From Streptomyces sp. Tu6071 (lineage in GTDB: Bacteria; Actinomycetota; Actinomycetes; Streptomycetales; Streptomycetaceae), in NCBI RefSeq assembly GCF_000213055.1, contig NZ_CM001165.1, positions 6,813,445-6,877,444 of the forward strand: a stretch of 64,000 nucleotides of DNA, given 5' to 3'. How positions within the stretch are numbered: the first letter of the stretch is position 1; every line of letters starts with the position of its first letter. A program made the position numbers and the translations under genes. The notes beneath the pieces are model-generated. The model had not been told where the DNA came from. It searched no databases and saw only the letters and a list, made by a program, of their open reading frames with translations. Below are positions 36,053 to 42,893 of this stretch, in pieces.

Positions 36053-36847
36053 ATGCGTGGTTACGGACACGACTTCGAGAACGGCATGCAGGCCATGCGC
36101 GCGATGCGTGACATGGGAGAGGCGCGTGGGCGCGGTCATCACGGCGGCGGTCGCGGGCACGGGGAGCACGACGGGCGGCGAGCCGCCTTCGGGCCGTTCG
36201 GGCCCGGTCACGGGGGCCGTGGTGGTCCCGGTGGCTTCGGCGGGTTCTTCGGTGGGCCCGGTGGTTTCGGTGGGCCCGGTGGTTTCGGGCCCGGTGGTCC
36301 CGGCGGGCGGCGGGGGAGGGCGCGGCGCGGTGATGTGCGTGCCTCGATCCTCGCGCTGCTCAAGGACCGTCCGATGCACGGCTACGAGATGATCCAGGAG
36401 ATCGCCGAGCGCAGTGGCGGCGCCTGGAAGCCGAGCCCCGGTTCGGTCTACCCGACCCTCCAGCTCCTGGAGGACGAGGGCCTCATCGTCAGTCGCAGCG
36501 AGGGCGGCAAGAAGCTCTTCGCGCTCACCGACGAAGGCCGCACGGCCGCCGACGAGGGGCCCGAGGCCCCCTGGGAGGAGGCCGGCAAGGGCGTCGACTG
36601 GGAGGCCCTCGGCGAGATCCGCCAGGCCGGGTTCGGGCTCATGGAAGCCTTCGGGCAGGTCTGGAAGACCGGCAGCAAGGAGCAGCGCGACCGCGCCGTC
36701 GCCGTGCTCAACGAGACCCGCAAGCGCCTCTACCTCATCCTCGCCGAGGACGGGGAGCCGGAGGGCACCGCGGACTCGGCGGGCACGGGGAAGGACGCGG
36801 GCCGCGGCGAGGACGACGCCGCGGGCGAGCGCCCCTCCGGTGGCTGA
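36053..36847 (+). CDS. PadR-family transcriptional regulator with glycine-rich linker
   Basis: A 264-residue regulator. The first 95 residues are a Gly/His/Arg/Phe-rich linker with FGGPGG-type repeats (HHGGGRGHG, GGFGGPGGFGPGGPGG). The PadR winged helix then spans about 96-175 (VRASILALLKDRPMHGYEMI; GGAWKPSPGSVYPTLQLLED; GGKKLFALTDEGR), followed by a helical dimerisation tail and an acidic C-terminus. PadR proteins are usually repressors of efflux or detoxification genes. The ATG at 36053 has AAGGAG at 36039-36044. Its own operator lies upstream. Confidence 0.9.
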   Translation: MRGYGHDFENGMQAMRAMRDMGEARGRGHHGGGRGHGEHDGRRAAFGPFGPGHGGRGGPGGFGGFFGGPGGFGGPGGFGPGGPGGRRGRARRGDVRASILALLKDRPMHGYEMIQEIAERSGGAWKPSPGSVYPTLQLLEDEGLIVSRSEGGKKLFALTDEGRTAADEGPEAPWEEAGKGVDWEALGEIRQAGFGLMEAFGQVWKTGSKEQRDRAVAVLNETRKRLYLILAEDGEPEGTADSAGTGKDAGRGEDDAAGERPSGG

Positions 36848-36877
36848 GCGCCGGGGCCGAGGTCCCGTGCGCACGCC

Positions 36878-36923
36878 CGGCGAAGGGCCCCGTACAGGTG
36901 AGAGTGCGCGGGGCCCTTCGCCG
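36878..36923. terminator. terminator after padR
   Basis: CGGCGAAGGGCCCCG (36878-36892) pairs with CGGGGCCCTTCGCCG (36909-36923) around a 16-base loop; 15 perfect pairs. Confidence 0.85.
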
Positions 36924-37061
36924 TTCCCGTCTCCGCCGGGCGAGGGAGCCATCTCCTCCGCAAGGAGGAGGGAGCAGGCCAAAAGCCCCACCCTGTGCGG
37001 GAGGCGGGAACAGTCCCGTCCGCCGATGATCGGGCGGCGGCTCCGTGGTGAAGTGGAGAAC

Positions 37062-37706
37062 GTGCAGCGTCGCAGTTCGTCGGTACCCGGCCCCCGTGAC
37101 ACCGCCCCGGACCCCGCGGCGGGGCTGAGCGGAACCCTCGCGGGGGTCGTCTCCGGTGCCCGCCGCCGCGCCGTGCGCGACGGCGACGAGCAGGTCGACA
37201 CCGCACACCTGCTCCACTCCCTTCTCCAGGAGGACCCGCGCTGCCGCGAGGTCCTCCGCCCCCACCTCGCCCGCCTCCTCGGGCTCCTCGTGCAGCGCAG
37301 CATCGGGTACGGGCTGCGCTGGCAGGGCACCGTCGAGGACTCCGGCGGCCTGCCCGTGCTCGGGCACGCGGGCTGGTCCCCCGCCGCGAGCCTCGCCATG
37401 GACCGGGCCCGCGAACGCGCGGCGACCCGTGGCGGGACCAACGCCCCCCGCCCCGTCGACCTCCTCGCCGCCCTCGCCGCCGACCCCGGGTGCCGTGCCG
37501 TCGCACTGCTGCGCGACGCGGGCGCGGAACCGGAGTCGCTGCCGGCCGCGCTGGACACGGACGAGCCCGGTCACCGCGAGCCCGGCCACCGCGAGACGGA
37601 CGAGTCCGGCCACCGCCAGGGGCATGAGCCCGCTCACCGCGAGGGCGACGAGTACGTACGTCCCCTCGACGTATCGGACCTGCGCGCCCGGCACCACGAA
37701 CCGTAG
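37062..37706 (+). CDS. Clp N-terminal (ClpC/ClpA N-domain-like) protein
   Basis: A 214-residue protein whose residues 20-150 match the Clp repeat/N-terminal fold (LAGVVSGARRRAVRDGDEQV; DTAHLLHSLLQEDPRCREVL; RPVDLLAALAADPGCRAVAL). It has no ATPase domain, so it is a free-standing adaptor-like protein. The tail is odd: near-repeats of GHREPGHRETDESGHRQGHE, rich in His, Arg and Glu. I prefer the GTG at 37062 with GGAG five bases upstream; the ATG at 37026 is an in-frame alternative adding 12 residues. It is on the same strand as padR but after a terminator, so it is probably separate. Confidence 0.78.
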   Translation: MQRRSSSVPGPRDTAPDPAAGLSGTLAGVVSGARRRAVRDGDEQVDTAHLLHSLLQEDPRCREVLRPHLARLLGLLVQRSIGYGLRWQGTVEDSGGLPVLGHAGWSPAASLAMDRARERAATRGGTNAPRPVDLLAALAADPGCRAVALLRDAGAEPESLPAALDTDEPGHREPGHRETDESGHRQGHEPAHREGDEYVRPLDVSDLRARHHEP

Positions 37707-37826
37707 GAGCGTCCGTCGCAGCTCCTTCGCCCCGTCAGTACCGAAGCGCGTGACGCACCTGACGGCTCCTGTCATGATGTCCCCGTTCGCCGGGGCCGAG
37801 GGGGCGCGGGCGGGAGGGGCGGGGCG

Positions 37827-38861
37827 ATGAGCGGGACGGGGACGCGGGGACGCAAGGGCGTGGGTCTGGGGCTCGCGCTCGTGTCGGCGCTCGCCTTCGG
37901 TGGCTCGGGGGTCGCGGCGAAGCCGCTCATCGAGGCCGGGCTCGACCCGTTGCACGTCGTGTGGCTGCGGGTCGCGGGCGCGGCGCTCGTGCTGCTCCCC
38001 GTGGCGTGGCGGCACCGCGCGCTGCCGAGGACGCGTCCGGCGCTGCTGCTCGGGTACGGGCTCTTCGCGGTCGCCGGGGTGCAGGCGTGCTACTTCGCCG
38101 CGATCTCCCGTATCCCGGTCGGCGTGGCGCTGCTCGTCGAGTACCTGGCGCCCGCGCTCGTGCTCGGCTGGGTGCGGTTCGTGCAGCGCCGGCCCGTGAG
38201 CCGGGCGGCGACCGCGGGGGTCGTGCTCGCCGTGGGCGGGCTCGCCTGCGTCGTGGAGGTGTGGGCGGGGCTGCGCTTCGACGCGCTCGGTCTGCTGCTC
38301 GCGCTCGGCGCCGCCTGCTGCCAGGTCGGCTACTTCGTCCTCTCGGACCACGGGACGGAGCCCGCGAGCCCGGCGGAGCCGGCCGGGCGCACCGGACCCG
38401 CGCAGGAGCCGCCGTCGCCGCTCGGCGTCATCGCCTACGGGCTGCTCGTGGGCGCCGTCGTCCTCACCTTCGTGGCCCGGCCCTGGGGCATGGACTGGAG
38501 TGTGCTCGGCGGGCGCGCGGAGATGGACGGGACTCCGGTCGCCGCTTTCCTGCTGCTCGCCTGGATCGTGCTCGTCGCGACCGTCGTCGCCTACGCGACC
38601 GGCGTGGTCTCGGTGCGCGGTCTCTCGCCGCAGGTCGCGGTCGTGGTGGCGTGCCTGGAAGCGGTCGTGGCGACCGTGCTCGCGTGGGTGCTGCTCGGCG
38701 AACACCTCTCGCCGCCCCAGCTCGCGGGCGGATGCGTGGTCCTCGTCGGCGCGTTCGTCGCGCAGACGGCGACCCCGGCGGGCAGGGGCGAGGCCCGCAC
38801 GGTCGCGGAGGGCGGCACCGTACCCCTGGAGACACGCGCGGAACTCCCGGACGCGCGCTGA
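37827..38861 (+). CDS. EamA/DMT family transporter
   Basis: A 344-residue membrane protein with ten predicted helices in two repeated EamA units (LVSALAFGGSGVAAKPLIEA ... PVGVALLVEYLAPALVLGWV; GVVSVRGLSPQVAVVVACLE ... VLLGEHLSPPQLAGGCVVLV). DMT transporters export amino acids, drugs or metabolites; specificity is not readable. A hydrophilic loop at about 172-195, rich in Glu, Pro and Ala, splits the two halves. The ATG at 37827 has GGGGCGGGGCG before it. A second EamA gene lies 300 bases downstream. Confidence 0.9.
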   Translation: MSGTGTRGRKGVGLGLALVSALAFGGSGVAAKPLIEAGLDPLHVVWLRVAGAALVLLPVAWRHRALPRTRPALLLGYGLFAVAGVQACYFAAISRIPVGVALLVEYLAPALVLGWVRFVQRRPVSRAATAGVVLAVGGLACVVEVWAGLRFDALGLLLALGAACCQVGYFVLSDHGTEPASPAEPAGRTGPAQEPPSPLGVIAYGLLVGAVVLTFVARPWGMDWSVLGGRAEMDGTPVAAFLLLAWIVLVATVVAYATGVVSVRGLSPQVAVVVACLEAVVATVLAWVLLGEHLSPPQLAGGCVVLVGAFVAQTATPAGRGEARTVAEGGTVPLETRAELPDAR

Positions 38862-39168
38862 CGGCCGCGCGGCCGGGTGCGCGGCGGCGGGGGCACGGGG
38901 GCCACGAGGGTGCCCGGTCCCCGGCGGAGCGGAAGCGGCGCCCGGTCCTCGGCTGTACGGCCGCCCCCGCCGCGCCCTAGGGTGACCACCGTGTACGCGC
39001 GAGCGCTCGTTCTCCCGCCTCCGGCCCGCTGAGCGCGGGCTGAGGCCACCGGCCGTTCCGCCCCCGTACGACGTGGGGCGCGGGCGTCCCTCGCGCTGCC
39101 CGCAGAAGTCCCCGGCGCGCCGCTCCGGCGCCCCGGGCACGCTCTGACTTCTCGCGGAGAACCTTCTC
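38862..39168. other. 307-base intergenic region, nothing recognised
   Basis: Very GC-rich and without a supported gene, promoter pair or strong hairpin. The segment 38975-39030 is somewhat less biased and could hold the promoter of the second EamA gene. Confidence 0.4.
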
Positions 39169-40101
39169 GTGTCGTACGCCGTCTCAGGCCGCCCCGTGGG
39201 GCGCGGCCTGCTTTTCCTCACGCTCGCCGGGCTCGCCTGGGGCACCGCGGGTGCCGCCGCCGCGCTGCTCTACCGCTCCTCGGGGCTCGGCCCGCTCGCG
39301 CTCTCCTTCTGGCGCTATGTCGGCGGGCTCGCGCTGCTCCTCGCGACGCTCGCCCTGCGGCCCGCCTCCCGCCGTCCCCGTCCCGCCGCCCGGGTGCGGG
39401 GCGGGTTCGCGCGGACGCTCGCGCAGGGGCTCGTGCTCGCCGTCTTCCAGTCCACGTACTTCCTCGCCGTGCGCGACACGGGACTCGCGGTCGCGACCGT
39501 CGTCGCGCTCGGCTGCGGTCCCGTCCTGATCGCGCTCGGGGCGCGCCTCGGCTTCGGCGAACGCCTCGGCGCGAGCGGCGTGCTCGCCGTCGCGGGCGCG
39601 CTCGCGGGGCTCGCCGTGCTGGTGCTCGGCGGGGGCGGGGCGACGGTACGGCCCGCCGGGGTGCTGTGGGCGCTGGCCTCGGGCGTCTCGTACGCCGCGC
39701 TGACCCTCCTCACGCGCGGCGCCGCGCTCGCGGGGGGCGGGGGCGACGCCGTGACGACGACGGCGTGGTCCTTCGGCGTCGGGGCGCTCGTCCTGCTGCC
39801 CTTCGCCCTCGCGGAGGGCGCGCTGCCGGGGAGCGGCGCGGAACTCGGCACCACGCTCCTGCTCCTCGGCTACCTCGCCGGGGTGCCGAGCGCGCTCGCC
39901 TACGTCCTCTACTTCGCGGGGGCGGCCGTGGTCCGCTCGGCGACGGTCTCCGTGATCATGCTGCTCGAACCGGTGAGCGCGGCGGTCATCGCGGTCCTGC
40001 TGCTCGGCGAGCGGGTCACGGGCGCCACGACGCTGGGCGTGGCACTGCTGCTCGCGGCGGTGGCGGGACTCGCGGTGCGGGAACGGGGGGCGGGGGAGTA
40101 G
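39169..40101 (+). CDS. EamA/DMT family transporter (second)
   Basis: A 310-residue membrane protein with ten hydrophobic segments and two EamA repeats ([60 protein letters not shown]). It is related to, but clearly diverged from, the EamA gene upstream. The start at 39169 is GTG (the codon before TCGTACGCC); no strong ribosome binding site is seen apart from GGAG about 10 bases upstream. Function is probable export of a small metabolite. Confidence 0.88.
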   Translation: MSYAVSGRPVGRGLLFLTLAGLAWGTAGAAAALLYRSSGLGPLALSFWRYVGGLALLLATLALRPASRRPRPAARVRGGFARTLAQGLVLAVFQSTYFLAVRDTGLAVATVVALGCGPVLIALGARLGFGERLGASGVLAVAGALAGLAVLVLGGGGATVRPAGVLWALASGVSYAALTLLTRGAALAGGGGDAVTTTAWSFGVGALVLLPFALAEGALPGSGAELGTTLLLLGYLAGVPSALAYVLYFAGAAVVRSATVSVIMLLEPVSAAVIAVLLLGERVTGATTLGVALLLAAVAGLAVRERGAGE

Positions 40102-40103
40102 GG

Positions 40104-40151
40104 GTACGGGGCGGGGGCGGCCCGCTGCCGGAGGCCGTCCCCGCCCCGTAC
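40104..40151. terminator. bidirectional terminator between EamA gene and PNPOx gene
   Basis: GTACGGGGCGGGGGCGGCC (40104-40122) pairs with GGCCGTCCCCGCCCCGTAC (40133-40151): 19 pairs including one G-U. Confidence 0.88.
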
Positions 40152-40173
40152 TGCCTCAGCGGCTCTGACCGCC

Positions 40174-40836
40174 TCAGCGGCTCAGGTACTCCGGGAGCGG
40201 GATCGACGGGGCCAGGTCGGCGGCGGGTTCCGGGGTGCCGTACGTCTGCCGGACGGGGACGACGCCCGACCAGTACGGGAGGGTGAGGTCCTCGGGCTCG
40301 TCGTTGGGGCCGCCGGTGCGGAGCTTGGCGGAGACCTCGTCGAGGTCGAGGCGGAGGACGGCGGTCGCGGCCAGCTCCTTGGCGTTCGCGGGGCGCGAGT
40401 CGGCGGCGCGTCCCGCGACGACCTGGTTCACGATGGCGTCGAGCGCCGTGCGCCTCTCGTCCTCGTCCGTCACCTGGCGGGCGGTGCCCTGCACCACGAC
40501 CGAGCGGTAGTTGATGGAGTGGTGGAAGGCGGAGCGGGCGAGGACGAGGCCGTCGACGTGCGTCACCGTGAGGCACACCGCGAGCCCGGGGTCCTGGCGT
40601 GCGGAGCGCAGCGGGCGCGAGCCGGTGGAGCCGTGCACGTACAGCGTCTCGCCCCGCCGCGCGTAGAGCGTCGGCAGGACCACGGGCGCGCCCTCGCGGA
40701 GGTAGCCGAGGTGGCAGAGGTAGGCGCTGTCGAGTATCGCGTGCACGGTCGGCCGGTCGTAGCGGGCCCGCTCGGGGGAGCGGGTGGGCTTCGTGCGGGG
40801 CGTGGGGCCGTAGGGCTCGGCGGGCTCGGTGGTCAT
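40174..40836 (-). CDS. pyridoxamine 5'-phosphate oxidase family protein
   Basis: A 220-residue flavin-binding split-barrel protein (AYLCHLGYLREGAPVVLPTL; YVHGSTGSRPLRSARQDPGL; CLTVTHVDGLVLARSAFHHS; NYRSVVVQGTARQVTDEDER), with a C-terminal SGVVPVRQTYG segment common to the group. It probably binds FMN or F420; whether it handles pyridoxine compounds is not shown. It is divergent from a MocR regulator and the intergenic gap of 81 bases holds a shared operator. The pairing of a PNPOx-like enzyme with a PLP-binding MocR regulator suggests control by the vitamin B6 state, which is inference. Confidence 0.88.
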   Translation of the reverse strand: MTTEPAEPYGPTPRTKPTRSPERARYDRPTVHAILDSAYLCHLGYLREGAPVVLPTLYARRGETLYVHGSTGSRPLRSARQDPGLAVCLTVTHVDGLVLARSAFHHSINYRSVVVQGTARQVTDEDERRTALDAIVNQVVAGRAADSRPANAKELAATAVLRLDLDEVSAKLRTGGPNDEPEDLTLPYWSGVVPVRQTYGTPEPAADLAPSIPLPEYLSR

Positions 40837-40898
40837 GCGGGTCTCTCCTCGCTGCGGACACGCGGTTCACGGTGGGACGACTTGCGTAATCGATTGCA

Positions 40899-40924
40899 CT
40901 AGTACAAACTGCTGTTTGTGCTAG
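40899..40924. promoter_or_regulatory. operator palindrome over the MocR start codon
   Basis: CTAGTACAAAC (40899-40909), 4-base spacer TGCT, GTTTGTGCTAG (40914-40924): 10 of 11 positions pair. The GTG start codon of the regulator (40918-40920) lies in the right arm. Most likely the regulator's own operator serving both divergent genes. Confidence 0.65.
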
Positions 40925-42255
40925 GAGAGTATCGGATTTCCGGGCGGCGTGCCGCTGATATCGCCGCTGACGTGGAACAAGCCGTCGGACGGGGGGAGTT
41001 GGGGCCCGGCGACGTGCTGCCGCCGATGCGTGAACTCGCCGCGGACCTCGGCGTGAACGCGAACACGGTCGCCGCCGCCTACCGCACGCTGCGCGAGCGC
41101 GGCGTCATCGAGACGGCGGGACGGCGCGGGAGCCGGGTGCGGGCGCGCCCGGCCACGACCTCGCGCGACGCCGCGCGGATCGCCGTGCCGCCCGGCGCCC
41201 GGGACGTCGCCTCGGGCAACCCCGACGTGGCGCTCCTGCCCGCGCTCGCCCCTGCCTTCGCCGAGGCCGCGGCGGCGGGTGACGCCGACCCGGTGCTCTA
41301 CGGGCACGCGCCCCTCGACCCCTCCCTCGCCGCGCTCGCCCGTGCGTCCTTCGCCGCGGACGGGGTGCCGGACGGGCCGCTCGCGGTCACGTCGGGCTCG
41401 CTCGACGCGATCGAGCGCGTCCTCGGCGCCCACCTGCGCCCCGGTGACGCCGTCGCCGTCGAGGACCCGGGCTGGGGCAGTCTCCTCGACCTCGTGCCCG
41501 CGCTCGGGCTGCGCGCCGTCCCCGTCGGTGTCGACGAGGACGGGCCCGTGCCCGCCGACGTGGCGCGCGCGCTCGGCGCGGGGGCCCGCGCCCTCGTCGT
41601 CACCGAGCGCGCCCAGAACCCCACGGGCGCGGTGCTCACGGCCGAACGCACCGCCCTGCTGCGGGAATTGCTCGCCGCGCACCCGGAAACGCTGCTCGTC
41701 GAGGACGACCACGGGCACGGCATCGTCGCGGGCCCGCCGGTGCCGCTCGCCGGCACGACGCGGCACTGGGCCTTCGTCCGCTCGGCGGCCAAGGCGTACG
41801 GGCCCGATCTGCGGATCGCCGTGCTCACGGGGGACGAGGTGACGCTCGACCGGCTGCGCGGCAGGCAGCGGCTCGGGCCCGGCTGGGTGAGCCACCTGAG
41901 CCAGCGCGCCCTGGCCCACCTGTGGCGTACGGGCGCGGTCGATCCCGTACGCGTCGCCGCCGCCTACGAGGCGCGGCGCGCCGCCGTCCTCCGGCGGCTC
42001 GCCGCGCACGGCGTGCCCGCGCGCGGTCGCAGCGGCATGAACGTGTGGGTCCCGGTCCCCGACGAGACCGCGGCGGTGGCCCGCCTGCTCACCGAGGGCT
42101 GGGCCGCGGCCCCCGGCGCCCGCTTCCGCCTCGCCTCGGGCCCCGGCGTCCGCGTCACGGTCTCGGGACTCGACGCGCCCGCGCTCGACGCACTCGCGGA
42201 CGCGCTCGCGCGGGCGGTGGGACAGGGGACGGGGGAGCCGAGGACGTACGTGTGA
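40918..42255 (+). CDS. MocR/GntR-type regulator with aminotransferase-like domain
   Basis: A 445-residue fusion. The first 75 residues form a GntR winged helix (VLPPMRELAADLGVNANTVA; AAYRTLRERGVIETAGRRGS). Residues about 95-440 are a class-I aminotransferase fold with PLP lysine in SAAKAYGPDLRIA and the NPTG motif in AQNPTGAVLTAE. MocR/PdxR proteins sense PLP or amino acids and do not usually act as enzymes. The GTG at 40918 leaves no room for a leader; homology (GEYRISGRRAADIAADVE) starts at this point. A palindrome overlaps the start. The 3' end is in a tandem duplication (see repeat). Confidence 0.9.
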   Translation: MLGEYRISGRRAADIAADVEQAVGRGELGPGDVLPPMRELAADLGVNANTVAAAYRTLRERGVIETAGRRGSRVRARPATTSRDAARIAVPPGARDVASGNPDVALLPALAPAFAEAAAAGDADPVLYGHAPLDPSLAALARASFAADGVPDGPLAVTSGSLDAIERVLGAHLRPGDAVAVEDPGWGSLLDLVPALGLRAVPVGVDEDGPVPADVARALGAGARALVVTERAQNPTGAVLTAERTALLRELLAAHPETLLVEDDHGHGIVAGPPVPLAGTTRHWAFVRSAAKAYGPDLRIAVLTGDEVTLDRLRGRQRLGPGWVSHLSQRALAHLWRTGAVDPVRVAAAYEARRAAVLRRLAAHGVPARGRSGMNVWVPVPDETAAVARLLTEGWAAAPGARFRLASGPGVRVTVSGLDAPALDALADALARAVGQGTGEPRTYV

Positions 42256-42341
42256 GGGGCGGCGCGGTCCGGTGCGCGGGGGCGGTGGGACGGGGCAGCC
42301 GAGGACGTACGTGTGAGGGGCGCCGCGGTCCCGTGCGCGGG
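42212..42341 (+). repeat. tandem duplication across the MocR stop codon
   Basis: A unit of 68 bases (42212-42279) is followed by a second, slightly shorter copy (42280-42341). Both start GGGCGGTGGGAC and contain AGCCGAGGACGTACGTGTGA. Only the first copy's TGA is used by the gene; the second copy is an untranslated relic. Confidence 0.85.
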
Positions 42342-42386
42342 GCGGGGTCCTCGCGCACGCGACCGGGGCCCGAGGCGCCCCGCGCC

Positions 42387-42818
42387 TCAGGCCAGCTTGA
42401 TCTTCCCGCCCGTGACGTCGAGCTTCAGCTCCTCCAGCGGTGACGTCGCCGGGGCGTGCTTCACCGAGCCGTCCTCGATGGAGAACTTGCTGCCGTGGCA
42501 CGCGCAGTTGATCGTGCCGCCCGAGACCCCGGCGACCTGGCAGCCCGCGTGGGTGCAGACACTCGTGAACGCCTTGAACTCGCCTTTCGACGGCTGGGTC
42601 ACGACGACCTTCTCGTCCGTGAAGATCTTGCCGCCGCCCTCCGGGATGTCGGCCGTGCTGCCGAGGGTCGTGCCGTGGCCCCCGGACGAGCCCTTGCCGC
42701 TGGAGCCCGAGGAGGAGCCGCCGCAGGCCGCGAGGAGGGCGGCCAGGCCGCTGGCCCCCGCCGCGGCGACGATGGTGCGGCGCGAGGCGCCGGAGCCGGA
42801 GGGGTGGAGGACGGTCAT
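42387..42818 (-). CDS. Rieske [2Fe-2S] domain lipoprotein
   Basis: The 143-residue product has an N-terminal twin-arginine-like signal (SRRTIVAAAGASGLAALLAA) ending in a lipobox-like AACGG, so it should be exported, folded and lipid-anchored. After a Ser/Gly linker, the Rieske domain has the two cluster-binding motifs CTHAGC and CACHGS. It probably works in electron transfer outside the membrane. The start ATG at 42818 has GGAAGGGAAC upstream; the longer open frame to 42839 adds seven residues only. It lies close to the peptidase gene but reads the same way as it with a 75-base gap. Confidence 0.9.
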   Translation of the reverse strand: MTVLHPSGSGASRRTIVAAAGASGLAALLAACGGSSSGSSGKGSSGGHGTTLGSTADIPEGGGKIFTDEKVVVTQPSKGEFKAFTSVCTHAGCQVAGVSGGTINCACHGSKFSIEDGSVKHAPATSPLEELKLDVTGGKIKLA

Positions 42819-42893
42819 ACGGGTTCCCTTCCGGGACACGAGGACGCGCGAAGCGACACGGGTACGGGGCGGGCGCGCCGGGCACGCCCGCCC

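Noticed and set aside
42280..42360. Alternative longer MocR C-terminus reaching into the second repeat unit
   Set aside because: The TGA at 42253-42255 in the first unit is in frame, so the second copy is not translated.
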